A stretch of DNA of 47,938 nucleotides from a virus: positions 1-47,938 of IMG/VR virus record IMGVR_UViG_3300027862_000001; one strand, written 5' to 3'. The notes below the pieces were generated by a model that saw nothing but the letters and a program-made list of their open reading frames with translations, was not told the DNA's origin and searched no databases. The translations under genes and the position numbers were made by a program. Shown here piece after piece: positions 8,029 through 15,569 of the stretch (the first letter of the stretch is position 1; every line of letters starts with the position of its first letter).

Positions 8029-8521
8029 ACATCCTCCTAGGTTGAAATCTTCCCAAGTGATAGAGTCCGATCGCAATCGCATCCCACACATTGTGTTGCC
8101 TTGATCGTGCGTTAGGAAAAGCGATCTCTGAAATCTCCTCGGAGCTCATGCGATCGATCGCGCGTAGGCGCGTTTGTTCTTTGTTCATCGAACCCTTCCA
8201 CATCTGTGGAGAGTAGCGAAAATGTACCGCATCGGGATATAACGCGCAGATCCAGGCATCGACCCCAATCAGATCTTGCAAGATCTTGGTCTTGTACGGC
8301 CGGTCGGCGCGGTACGCCGAGGGTTGCTCAAACGCAACTTGATCGATCTTCACCTGATGCCCGTCGGTCCATTGGCGGACTCGCGAAGCAATCGCCTTCC
8401 AGGCCGCGGGACCTTCAAGATTGCTGTAAGCCACTACATATGCCGCGTGGAACAGCCGCCCATCGAGAAAAAGCGCAACACCGCATGCGCGCTTACCTGG
8501 ATCTATCGAGAGAAGGACCAT
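8018..8521 (-). CDS. RuvC-like Holliday junction resolvase
   Basis: 167 aa starting at ATG 8521. RNase-H-fold catalytic acids are visible: LLSIDPGKRACG (D7, motif I), VAFEQPSAY (E65), and HNVWDAIAIGLYHLG (H143, D147). This matches phage RuvC-family resolvases that debranch replication or recombination DNA before packaging. The longer in-frame extension upstream (to 8632) is entirely inside the HD gene and lacks conserved residues, so I reject it. It overlaps both neighbours by 11-19 bases, implying translational coupling. Confidence 0.85.
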   Translation of the reverse strand: MVLLSIDPGKRACGVALFLDGRLFHAAYVVAYSNLEGPAAWKAIASRVRQWTDGHQVKIDQVAFEQPSAYRADRPYKTKILQDLIGVDAWICALYPDAVHFRYSPQMWKGSMNKEQTRLRAIDRMSSEEISEIAFPNARSRQHNVWDAIAIGLYHLGRFQPRRMYGR

Positions 8522-9120
8522 AGCGCCTCGAATCTTTGCATGAACATCTTTTCTGCCTGGCGGGGCGTCCAGCCCACGATCGTTTGATTCTTGAGCGCCT
8601 TCCCGCGCTTCACGGTCTGCCACTTGTACCATTCCCGATGCACGGGTTTCATGAGGTCTCTAACTTCTGTCCAGAGTAGATCCGTATCTGCTTGCTTGAT
8701 CTCATGAAATAGCGTTTCCGGCAGTTTGAACTTTCGCAAAATTTTTCGGAGCAAGTGATCTTCCGCCGCTCGATATGCTGCGAACGCTTCTTGATGCTTA
8801 ACGGGCGTGGCCACATCTCCGAGATATGCTTCGGCTGCGTCATGGAAGAGTCCTTGCCTCGCGACCCCCATGCACTCTTCGGGATCTCCGCCCTCACTGC
8901 TACAGATCTCCTCGGCGCGCCACGAGACTCGGACACAATGCTCTGCGACCGAATAGAAATTGTTGACGTGCCCAGTGTAGCGGCAAAGGTTGCTCAGCGC
9001 ATGGGCGATATCCACGAGATGGATTGCGCGTGACCTCGGCGCGAATGGATGGAACATGATTGGCTTTCCTCGGACGTTGCCGACCTGGATCCACTTTTTG
9101 TCGAGCTTTGCTTTTCTCAT
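8503..9120 (-). CDS. HD-domain nucleotide phosphohydrolase (YfbR/DatZ-like)
   Basis: 205 aa from ATG 9120, preceded by GGAGG at 8-nt spacing. HD signature residues: H61 (SVAEHCVRVS), H93-D94 (GLFHDAAEAYLGD), and a downstream Asp near 147 (QADTDLLWTEVRDL). The YfbR-type 5'-nucleotidase fold includes DatZ, the dATP triphosphohydrolase that removes dATP in 2-aminoadenine cyanophage S-2L. Here it clusters with DUF5664 and a family A polymerase, so dNTP-pool editing is a reasonable role, but generic phage YfbR homologs are also common. Specificity for dATP is inference. Confidence 0.78.
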   Translation of the reverse strand: MRKAKLDKKWIQVGNVRGKPIMFHPFAPRSRAIHLVDIAHALSNLCRYTGHVNNFYSVAEHCVRVSWRAEEICSSEGGDPEECMGVARQGLFHDAAEAYLGDVATPVKHQEAFAAYRAAEDHLLRKILRKFKLPETLFHEIKQADTDLLWTEVRDLMKPVHREWYKWQTVKRGKALKNQTIVGWTPRQAEKMFMQRFEALWSFSR

Positions 9121-9236
9121 CTGCGCTGCCTCCAAGCTTTGAAAACTCCCCAAGAATCGAGCAATCCTTGAATGAGCCAAAGGGTGCAGACTGCCGCGAA
9201 AGCGAATTCTCCGTATGTCGTGACAAGTTTGATCAT
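9117..9236 (-). CDS. 39-aa single-pass membrane peptide
   Basis: ATG 9236 is preceded by GGAG and the frame ends in an ATGA overlap with the HD gene. The sequence starts MIKLVTTYGEFAF, has a hydrophobic core (AFAAVCTLWLIQGLL) and a basic tail (WRQRR). Good start signal and coupling support it as a real gene. Function unknown. Confidence 0.55.
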   Translation of the reverse strand: MIKLVTTYGEFAFAAVCTLWLIQGLLDSWGVFKAWRQRR

Positions 9237-9241
9237 GGTGT

Positions 9242-9775
9242 TCAAACTCCTACTATTGAGCCGAATTGAGAAAAGACGTGCGCGAAGCTTTCGCGCTGAT
9301 CGAGTAATCCAGGCACATAGACGATCGCGCTCGCATGGGTCGGGCTGCCGCTTGGCTGTCCCGTTACCGGATCATCATAGGCGATACGCCGCGAAGGAAT
9401 GCAAAGAGGAAAATCGGAGAGACAGGGCACGCCTTTATTTTGAGTTGTCTGTAGCTGTTCTAGGGAAAAGGCAATATAGATCGCATGCGTCAAGTGCCCG
9501 AGGTCCTTGAACTGTATCAATTTTGCCCAAAATTGCAGGTAGAGCTTACCTGGAGGATTGATCAGAATAGAACTGTGCCGCTTCGGAGGAAAGAGCCAAA
9601 GCTGTGCGAGTCCGTCATGGACACGATCATAGTAGTGCGTTGCACGTACTCGAAGATTCGCGCGCTCCGATGAGGCAGGATCAAGATCAATCGATTCCAG
9701 CACCGTGCGCGCGGCTTCCACGATTGGAAGCGGTGTCAGCCAAGAATCATTTTTGCTGAGGTGTTGGGCGTTCAT
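9242..9775 (-). CDS. phage DNA N6-adenine methyltransferase (Dam-like)
   Basis: About 177 aa. NDSWLTPLPIVEAARTVL followed by SIDLDPASS is the opening of the phage DNA N-6-adenine methyltransferase family (PF05869 type). The catalytic motif IV appears as ILINPPG, with Gly where most relatives have Tyr/Phe. The later segment IAFSLEQLQ...LCIPSRRIAY matches the subgroup that carries this NPPG form. It probably methylates adenine in phage DNA. The window is strongly enriched in GATC (18 sites in bases 1-1008, about four expected), consistent with GATC as target. I start at ATG 9775; GTG 9790 is the alternative. Confidence 0.78.
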   Translation of the reverse strand: MNAQHLSKNDSWLTPLPIVEAARTVLESIDLDPASSERANLRVRATHYYDRVHDGLAQLWLFPPKRHSSILINPPGKLYLQFWAKLIQFKDLGHLTHAIYIAFSLEQLQTTQNKGVPCLSDFPLCIPSRRIAYDDPVTGQPSGSPTHASAIVYVPGLLDQRESFAHVFSQFGSIVGV

Positions 9776-9780
9776 GGTTC

Positions 9781-11898
9781 TTAGATGCACCGGGCGCGAT
9801 CGCGTTTCATCTGCTCTTGATCATGTGGCCAGTCCCATGTCTCCGGCCACCAAGGAACTATTCGACCGTCTTTCCCGATCACCTTTTCTGCGCTCTTAAA
9901 CCAACGGCGCATGATCGCGGGCTCGGGCTCACAGGGTACATCTGGACACCAGTAACGCGCGGCTTCTGTCATTAGCCGTGCCTGCTCTATAGCCGCCGCA
10001 TGTGACAGATCTTCCGGCATCTCGACGATCAACTCATCATGAACATCCAGGTTTGGACGGCATCCGTAAAGAGGTGAGTCTTCCTCGACATAGCAAGATT
10101 TTGACACTCTCCAGAGTGCGTCTTTCATCATGCGCGCCGCGAGCCCTTGGAAGCGCAGGTTTGCCGCCTGAGAGAAGTAACGTCCCCTGACATATAAGGT
10201 CGGCTCTCCTTCTGGACCCCAGCACTCGATCAGCGCATCATCAGGGGTTTCGGTTTCTGCAGATACGAAGTCGAAGTAGTCTTTCATTTCCGGAATCATG
10301 CGATGCCAGGCATTCCGGAATTCGGCCGCGATTTCAGCACAACGTGTGCAGAGAGGTCTCCCAAGCTTCTTTGCAAAATACTTTTCGATCCCACAACGCT
10401 CTGCGCCATCCACGATGCAAAAACGCACGCCTCCATTGCCAGGTTGGCGAGCATGGATCACGAGCTTCTCGAAGCCCATTCCTCCGCCTAGTCCATAGTT
10501 CACGGGTTTCGCAGCTTGTCTCAGTAGCTTCATTCGAGGATCTTTGGCCTTGTACTTGGCGTAGCCTTCCTCGTACAGGATACCTAGCAGGTTTGAGGCG
10601 AGCATCACGTGAGGATCCTTCTTTGACCGCAAGATCTCGGCTAGTGCGGAATGCCCAAACATCCAAAGATGGTTTTGTGCCAGTGTGACCAGTTCGAGGG
10701 AAGGCTGATCTACCGAGCAAAGAACATGCCCAAGCCGGGCAATGAAGCACTCACGCGAACGCCCGCCGCGGGGGAGGTTTTGAAGGTTCGGGTCATAGGC
10801 GCTTTTGCGGAGCGTCTTCTTGATCAGATCATAATGAACGTTGATCGGGACCCTTGTGCCACGGGCGATCACGCTGAGATAGGTTGAGTGCTCTTTTTTG
10901 TTTGTGCCTGCATCGGCGTATGCCATGAGGAGATCGTCGCCTGACTCTAGAAGCGTATCGCGGTCGGTCGAGACTCTGCCGCCCTCTGTCTGAGGAGGAT
11001 CGCCTTGATAGGTGTCAGATACAAGATGCTGAAGCCACTTGCTATCGCCCGTACCTACGTCACTAGGAAGCCAAGGCTTCCAACATTTCGTGAGATCGAA
11101 CTTATGCGGCTGAGTACCTTCGCACTGCTTCTTTCGTCGGCACCAACCCTCACCCCGATAGATGCCGGCTTCCGTGAACTGCACGACGGCTGCCTCATGC
11201 TCAGTAGTCACTTGGCGCGTCACATCTTCAACCATCAAGGGATCGGTGCGGATACCCCAAGAGCTCATCAATTGAAGGCAGAAGTTTGCGCGGTTTTCGC
11301 GGATCTCCAATTTTAGATTCTCGAGCCCGTAATCCATCGATTGATCATTCGCGGCCTCCATCCACGGATCGCGCGCTTCTTGCCTTACAGCAATGTCATA
11401 AGGAGCTCGCGCGTCTTTTTTCGCGTAGTCACGCTCCTCAGGAGTCCAAAGATCGAACGGCACACCGTCGCGATGAGCATACGTCAGCCGTGGGGTGTTT
11501 TCTTTCGCTAGCTGAAACCCAAGCACTTTTTCATTGACGGTTGATAGGGAATAGGTTTCGAGAGGGGCGCCGTTCGCGGCTACCAGAAAAGATCCTCTCC
11601 CGAGATCTAAGAGTGCCTGTCGTACGAGCACGTCGATGATCTGCCCACGCTCGAGCATACCGAAAACGATCTTGATCAGCTCGGGATACATTGCGCACGC
11701 GACGATCAGATCGAAGGGCGCGTTGGCGAGTGCGATCTTGGTTTCCTTTTCCCACGCATCGAGAAAAAACGCGCGACACTCGGTTGGCGTCAAGAGCCTC
11801 TCACCTCTCGCATCGGCAACCTGGCCGACGACGAGCTTGGGCGCGACCAGACCTGGAATCGTTAGGTAAGTCTCACTGTCGTAACCGAAATCGATCAT
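9781..11898 (-). CDS. family A DNA polymerase with 3'-5' exonuclease
   Basis: 705 aa from ATG 11898, which makes an ATGA overlap with the upstream gene. Exonuclease motifs: DSETY (I, N-terminus), ANAPFD (II, about 58-63), DYAKKDA (III, about 157-163). Polymerase motifs: A is VDQPSLELV (about 396) where Pol I has DYSQIELR; B is RQAAKPVNYG (about 460-469) with Tyr at the T7-like selectivity position; C is VHDELIV (about 619-625). After motif B there is an insert with C-x7-C-x14-C-x2-C (about 494-520), a possible zinc site in the fingers. It should be the replicative polymerase. The altered motif A and Cys insert set it apart from T7-like enzymes. Confidence 0.9.
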   Translation of the reverse strand: MIDFGYDSETYLTIPGLVAPKLVVGQVADARGERLLTPTECRAFFLDAWEKETKIALANAPFDLIVACAMYPELIKIVFGMLERGQIIDVLVRQALLDLGRGSFLVAANGAPLETYSLSTVNEKVLGFQLAKENTPRLTYAHRDGVPFDLWTPEERDYAKKDARAPYDIAVRQEARDPWMEAANDQSMDYGLENLKLEIRENRANFCLQLMSSWGIRTDPLMVEDVTRQVTTEHEAAVVQFTEAGIYRGEGWCRRKKQCEGTQPHKFDLTKCWKPWLPSDVGTGDSKWLQHLVSDTYQGDPPQTEGGRVSTDRDTLLESGDDLLMAYADAGTNKKEHSTYLSVIARGTRVPINVHYDLIKKTLRKSAYDPNLQNLPRGGRSRECFIARLGHVLCSVDQPSLELVTLAQNHLWMFGHSALAEILRSKKDPHVMLASNLLGILYEEGYAKYKAKDPRMKLLRQAAKPVNYGLGGGMGFEKLVIHARQPGNGGVRFCIVDGAERCGIEKYFAKKLGRPLCTRCAEIAAEFRNAWHRMIPEMKDYFDFVSAETETPDDALIECWGPEGEPTLYVRGRYFSQAANLRFQGLAARMMKDALWRVSKSCYVEEDSPLYGCRPNLDVHDELIVEMPEDLSHAAAIEQARLMTEAARYWCPDVPCEPEPAIMRRWFKSAEKVIGKDGRIVPWWPETWDWPHDQEQMKRDRARCI

Positions 11899-11993
11899 GC
11901 GGCGGGGAGTTTCCAAGCGAGGCGGCAGTCCGTACAGATTGGAGGCACGCCTCCAAAGTAACCGCGCTTTTCGCAGATATAGCAGGTTTTCAC
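11895..11993 (-). CDS. 32-aa zinc-finger mini-protein
   Basis: GTG at 11993 is preceded by AGGTG, and the frame ends in an ATGA overlap with the polymerase. The peptide starts MKTCYICEKRGYFGG and continues PPICTDCRLAWK, giving CxxC...CxxC, a minimal zinc ribbon. Coupling to the polymerase start and a compact Cys4 motif support expression. Its role, perhaps as a polymerase accessory, is unknown. Confidence 0.55.
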   Translation of the reverse strand: MKTCYICEKRGYFGGVPPICTDCRLAWKLPAA

Positions 11994-12010
11994 AACGTCA
12001 CCTCTGAAAA

Positions 12011-12094
12011 AGACAATGGTGGGAGTCGAACCCGCGCGCCTTGTAGATAGGCGGCTAGCCTGGACAGCCGTCCTGCGGATGTCCTGCCATTGCC
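12011..12094 (-). tRNA. tRNA-like element, anticodon ambiguous (CAG-Leu class II fold or CTA)
   Basis: On the minus strand an acceptor stem GGCAATG/CATTGTC (one G-U) encloses 69 nt. The 3' side holds a T-arm with a perfect TTCGA loop and 4 of 5 stem pairs, then a T-run; CCA is not encoded. Total length 83 nt fits a class II tRNA. In that fold the anticodon arm GGCTG/TAGCC presents CAG (Leu), with C instead of U at position 33, and GCCT/AGGC is the variable arm. Alternatively CGCCT/AGGCG is a perfect 5-bp anticodon stem whose loop ATCTACA shows T33 and CTA (amber), but that leaves a far too long D region. The D-arm is poor in both. It may be degenerate. Confidence 0.55.
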
Positions 12095-12103
12095 CTAAAA
12101 TCT

Positions 12104-12664
12104 TTACTTCGCTTCATTGATTGCTGCGGCCAGAGGATGATCTGCCGGCGCAGGCAATTGTGTCCACTTGGTCTTCGTGATCTTCTGGGTCTTCTTTTGA
12201 TTATCCCCAAGCCACGCCTCGCACTTGACTTTCAGACCCTTGAGTTGACTCACGGGACCATCGCCGATCTGGATCAGCTTTTCGTACGTGAGCGCTTCCG
12301 GATCTTTCGGATCGCCCGCGGGCTTCACAAGCTCTGCCTGCGTCTCATGCGTGATCGCCGACAGAATCCGCATGAACAGAGTGGTCTTGTACTCATCCAG
12401 CAAGTCGAACGATGTAGATGCCGTCGCGCCGACCTGCTGAGGATACTTACCTTGTTCCTTGTAGAATGCTTCGGGTTGTGTCGATTCGACTTTATCAACC
12501 GAAAATTCCACAATGCCCGTGACTTTTGACTTGTAGCCCTCGAACACTTTCACGTTCTCGACATTGAACACGTAGATCGCGCCAGCCGCGATCCAGTTTC
12601 CAGAATCCCCGAAGGTCTTTGTCTTCTCATTGATCCGCTGTCTCACTGCTTCTCTGATTCCCAT
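12104..12664 (-). CDS. unknown replication-cluster protein, possibly ssDNA-binding
   Basis: A 186-aa soluble protein of unrecognised family. Residues about 20-60 are beta-like (AAGAIYVFNVENVKVFEGY..VTGIVEFSVDKV), the middle is helical (LLDEYKTTLFMRILSAI), and the tail is K/T/A-rich (NQKKTQKITKTKW...). An N-terminal beta-barrel-like half with an acidic/Ala tail, placed between helicase and polymerase genes, would suit an OB-fold single-strand-binding or replication accessory protein, but no signature proves it. It follows the small TM gene and precedes the tRNA-like element by 9 bases. Confidence 0.5.
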   Translation of the reverse strand: MGIREAVRQRINEKTKTFGDSGNWIAAGAIYVFNVENVKVFEGYKSKVTGIVEFSVDKVESTQPEAFYKEQGKYPQQVGATASTSFDLLDEYKTTLFMRILSAITHETQAELVKPAGDPKDPEALTYEKLIQIGDGPVSQLKGLKVKCEAWLGDNQKKTQKITKTKWTQLPAPADHPLAAAINEAK

Positions 12665-12665
12665 T

Positions 12666-12821
12666 TCACTTCACCTCATTGCTGCCATTGACCGCACGCG
12701 AAATGCGTGTGGAACTCACCCATAACCCTGCAACAAAAAACACGCACGCGATCCTTATCAACACGCTCGCCACAATCTCTCGCATATAGCCTTGGATGTT
12801 TGAAAGTCGAAAGCGTTTCAT
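12666..12821 (-). CDS. 51-aa membrane peptide
   Basis: ATG 12821 lies one base after the helicase stop, and the frame runs to TGA 12666, overlapping the next gene start by a few bases. Sequence starts MKRFRLSNIQ, with a hydrophobic helix at about 16-36 (IVASVLIRIACVFFVAGLW) and a polar C-terminus. It is a predicted single-pass membrane protein. No function recognised. Confidence 0.5.
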   Translation of the reverse strand: MKRFRLSNIQGYMREIVASVLIRIACVFFVAGLWVSSTRISRAVNGSNEVK

Positions 12822-12822
12822 C

Positions 12823-14688
12823 TCATCTGGCGAAGGAGTAAGCGGCGTAAGAAAGTTTTTGCGGGTTCGGGGTTGTCTCCCCGACGTATCGCGCCAGCTC
12901 TTCAGCCTTTTCGAAAGCCGTGCGCAGTTCAGGCGTGTGCAGGTACAGCTCGACTTCCACGGTATCCGCTAACTGCCCGCGGCGGTGCGTTCGCCCGAGC
13001 AGCTGTTCCCACATCGCGGCATCAGGCGGCTGCTGGGTCACGAGGTTGCGTGAGAACATCTGGAGGTTCTTGTTTTTGTGGTGTGCCTTCATGGAGGCGA
13101 CAATCGATCTGTACCCTTTTTCCCGAAGAATGAGTACAGATGCCTCAGCACCTCCGCCGTAGCGGGGCACGCCTGCTAGCTCCGCGATCCTGATCCCTAG
13201 CACACGGTTTGAGTACCAGATGATCCCGTTATTTGAGCGCGACCATTGTGCAGCATCTTGCGCAAGCCAGTCATCGATCCATACTCCCTCAACCTCGGGC
13301 TCGACCTGTTTACGGATAGCCCGCCACGCCTCGAAGGTTTGGCTGTGCCACACGGGGCGCTCGGGTGTGCCTGTCTGCCCTAGGGCGGCCCTGATCGCGG
13401 CCCTAGCGGCCAATTTTGGCGAATCGAGATGGAGTTTAGGGTACTGTAAGAGTTCTCTGACCTCCCGATTCCACGCCTGCCGCGCCTTGAACCACTGGTC
13501 GATCAGCTCGGGGAGTTCCCCGCGAGGGTAGATCCACCGGTAGTAGAAGCCCGCGGCTATTTCTTTCAAGCACTTAGAGATCTGCCAAGCTTCAGTGAAC
13601 TCCTCGCCGTCGGGCCGGGTTGCGGTCCGACGCACAGAGGTTAAAACCTTTTGAACCTTCTCGGGCACGTTTAGGGTACGAAGATGCACATTAAGTGCAT
13701 TAGGGATCGCGCTCTCCGACGTGTCGATCATGCCGGGAGTCGCGGCGCGGCGCCGTTTGAAGGCGGCTCGAATGGACTCTCCAGGTCGGCAGAACTTCAC
13801 TAGGGAGCCCATCAAGGCAGGGAGCTTACCGCCATCCTTCGGAGGGTCGATGGCCTGCGCCCAATCTTCGAGCGTCGCCTGATCGTTTGGAAGTGGGGAG
13901 CCCTCACCAAGCGCCAGTGAGCACAAATGCCCATAGTCTTTGAGGGATCGAGTCGTTAATGTACCGCTAAGCGGTATAAAGCGACATTCCGGATGCTCGG
14001 CGCAGTAAGACAAAACGCGGCGCGTTCGGACACTCCCAAGCCCGCAGATCGAGTGCGCCTCGTTCGCGATGATCAGATCGGGTTTCCATTGTTGGAGGGC
14101 CGCCGTGAACTTCTCATGGGAAAGCTCCGAATAGGCGATCACCTTTAAGCGGGGCCGCCCTTTCACGAACACTGACCCTCCTACGAGGTTTGGCTGATGC
14201 CAGTGCTGTCCGTAGTAGTCCCAATCGAGGCGCAGAGACTCGCGCATGTCGGGCGAGATCAGCAGGATCGCAGTCTTGCAATCGCGCATTACGAGAGGAA
14301 GCAGCTCACAGATCAGCTCTTTGCCGTGGCCTACACCGATCGCTCCGACCATTCCGTTTAGGGTTGCCGCTTCGGTCAACGCCTGCGCTTGAATCGGGAG
14401 GAGCGCTTTCGCGCAGGGGCGCCGCATCTCGGAGCATTGACAAGCCTCATTCGCTTTCTGCAAAAAGGAGAAATCGAGTAAGGTGCTTTCCTTCCGTACA
14501 GGAAGCGCAAGGATCCGATCGAGATCAGAGCTCTTGCCCACCGATGGGCGGACATGTCGCGACGGTGGGGTCGCTTGCCCCTCTACCGCAACGTCCGTGT
14601 AGCCCAGGCGTGCCGCGAGGGACGCCCTAACTGGCTTCGGGATCGATGGGCTGATCTGCCGGCGTAGCAGCTCGGAGAGACTCGGCAT
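12823..14688 (-). CDS. SF2/SNF2-like helicase with degenerate ATPase motifs
   Basis: 621 aa. Helicase order is clear: motif I as GAIGVGHGKE (about 115-124), motif Ia region ILLISPDM, motif II as LIIANEAHSI (about 205-214), motif III as PLSGTLTTRS (about 239-248), and motif VI as QLLGRTHRRGQ near residue 570. In motif I the usual Thr/Ser after Lys is Glu, and in motif II the DEAH Asp is Asn. Both positions coordinate Mg-ATP, so ATPase activity may be lost while the fold is kept. Residues 80-95 hold a small Cys cluster (CQC...C). It overlaps the Cys-rich gene upstream by 62 bases and no Shine-Dalgarno is visible, so the start is uncertain. Confidence 0.82.
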   Translation of the reverse strand: MPSLSELLRRQISPSIPKPVRASLAARLGYTDVAVEGQATPPSRHVRPSVGKSSDLDRILALPVRKESTLLDFSFLQKANEACQCSEMRRPCAKALLPIQAQALTEAATLNGMVGAIGVGHGKELICELLPLVMRDCKTAILLISPDMRESLRLDWDYYGQHWHQPNLVGGSVFVKGRPRLKVIAYSELSHEKFTAALQQWKPDLIIANEAHSICGLGSVRTRRVLSYCAEHPECRFIPLSGTLTTRSLKDYGHLCSLALGEGSPLPNDQATLEDWAQAIDPPKDGGKLPALMGSLVKFCRPGESIRAAFKRRRAATPGMIDTSESAIPNALNVHLRTLNVPEKVQKVLTSVRRTATRPDGEEFTEAWQISKCLKEIAAGFYYRWIYPRGELPELIDQWFKARQAWNREVRELLQYPKLHLDSPKLAARAAIRAALGQTGTPERPVWHSQTFEAWRAIRKQVEPEVEGVWIDDWLAQDAAQWSRSNNGIIWYSNRVLGIRIAELAGVPRYGGGAEASVLILREKGYRSIVASMKAHHKNKNLQMFSRNLVTQQPPDAAMWEQLLGRTHRRGQLADTVEVELYLHTPELRTAFEKAEELARYVGETTPNPQKLSYAAYSFAR

Positions 14689-14935
14689 AAGGCTTGGACA
14701 CTTTCAGAATAAGAAGATCAATGATCGCTTTGATAGATGCCTGTAAACGAGGAGTGTTTCGTCCGTTCTTGTACTTCCCGCGCCCAACGCTCGCGTGCTT
14801 CGTCGCATCCCAAAACTCACACTTGAATGCACGAGGGATCAATCGCCAGCACGCGGGGCAGCACAGCTCGTCCACGACCCGCTCGCCTTTACAGCCATAA
14901 ACACATGTCGTCTTTGAAAGGCTAAGATCGTTCAT
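14627..14935 (-). CDS. Cys-rich (zinc-ribbon) small protein
   Basis: A 102-aa protein. Residues 10-30 carry CVYGCKGERVVDELCCPACW, a Cys-x3-Cys...Cys-Cys-x2-Cys cluster expected to bind zinc. Next is a basic segment with RGKYKNGRNTPR, then a helical tail (LQASIKAIIDLLILKVSKPY). Its start overlaps the end of the HNH gene and its end overlaps the helicase start. It is a DNA- or RNA-binding candidate; family unknown. Confidence 0.6.
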   Translation of the reverse strand: MNDLSLSKTTCVYGCKGERVVDELCCPACWRLIPRAFKCEFWDATKHASVGRGKYKNGRNTPRLQASIKAIIDLLILKVSKPYAESLRAATPADQPIDPEAS

Positions 14936-15362
14936 GGTCTCGCCGATAAGTTCTTATCCGATGACAGTTCGCGCAAACAACGTCACACTTTGCGATCTCT
15001 GCCAAGATTTTAGCTTTTGCATAGCTACGCGCATTGCCAACATTGAAAGCCTTTTGCCCCCGCACATGATCAAAATCCATCGCCGAAAAGTGAAAATAGC
15101 CTCCGCAGTCCATACAAGGAAGCGCTTTATGCTCTGCCAAGAGCGCAGCGCCTTTTGCAGCGCGGTCTTGCGCACGTAAGCGGCGTCTCTCGCGGTATTT
15201 TTCTCTAGATGCTAGAGCTCTTATACGTCGCTCTTCTGAACTTTTTGCATAATAGCGGGCACGCGCATGCGCATTTAAACGCTCGCGATTTTTTAACCTA
15301 TAAAGTAGAGTTGCCTCTCGAGTTCGACGCCATGCCCCTTTGACGCTTTTCGTTTCTACCAT
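14922..15362 (-). CDS. HNH endonuclease-like protein
   Basis: A 146-aa protein. The first 70 residues are an Arg-rich helix (NRERLNAHARARYYAKS...) of the kind that precedes phage HNH domains. From residue 82 CMDCGGYFHFSAMDFDHVRG, then CDVVCANCHRIRTYRR, give the zinc CxxC pairs and the HNH core (DFDHV...NCH). Such genes are usually free-standing homing nucleases or, less often, packaging cofactors. It sits inside the replication unit. A second, different HNH gene lies at 30544 in the structural unit. Confidence 0.75.
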   Translation of the reverse strand: MVETKSVKGAWRRTREATLLYRLKNRERLNAHARARYYAKSSEERRIRALASREKYRERRRLRAQDRAAKGAALLAEHKALPCMDCGGYFHFSAMDFDHVRGQKAFNVGNARSYAKAKILAEIAKCDVVCANCHRIRTYRRDHERS

Positions 15363-15383
15363 TCGGAGGGTCTCCCGGGATCG

Positions 15384-15569
15384 TCAGGTTCGGGGTTCGG
15401 TCGATTCGTGCCGGCTTTGGGATCCATGGTATGGGCCTTCCAGGTAAGGGTTAACGCCGCTGCCTTCACAGGCATAGCGCGTGACCCACCAAGGCGGGAT
15501 GGGGCGCGCTTTCATCGGCAGTTCTGCGCGCCGTGCGGCTCTTCTCTGCTTATAAGGTGACTTTTTCAT
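15384..15569 (-). CDS. small basic protein, unknown
   Basis: 61 aa, with the ATG at 15569 overlapping the TGA of the upstream gene (ATGA). Arg/Lys-rich N-terminus (MKKSPYKQRRAARRAE) and a Pro/Gly-rich rest. No motif recognised. Coupling supports it, composition is less convincing. Confidence 0.4.
   Translation of the reverse strand: MKKSPYKQRRAARRAELPMKARPIPPWWVTRYACEGSGVNPYLEGPYHGSQSRHESTEPRT

Noticed and set aside
8521-8632. 37-codon N-terminal extension of the RuvC-like gene
   Set aside because: It lies wholly in the HD gene in another frame, and the RuvC fold starts exactly at ATG 8521.
7429-11898. A complete Z-genome (2-aminoadenine) pathway
   Set aside because: No PurZ-like gene was found, so the pathway cannot be claimed; kept as a hypothesis only.
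12011-12094. Amber-suppressor tRNA with recoded amber stops
   Set aside because: The CTA fold leaves an impossible D region and one-base variable loop, and late genes do not need amber read-through to be complete; kept only as an alternative.
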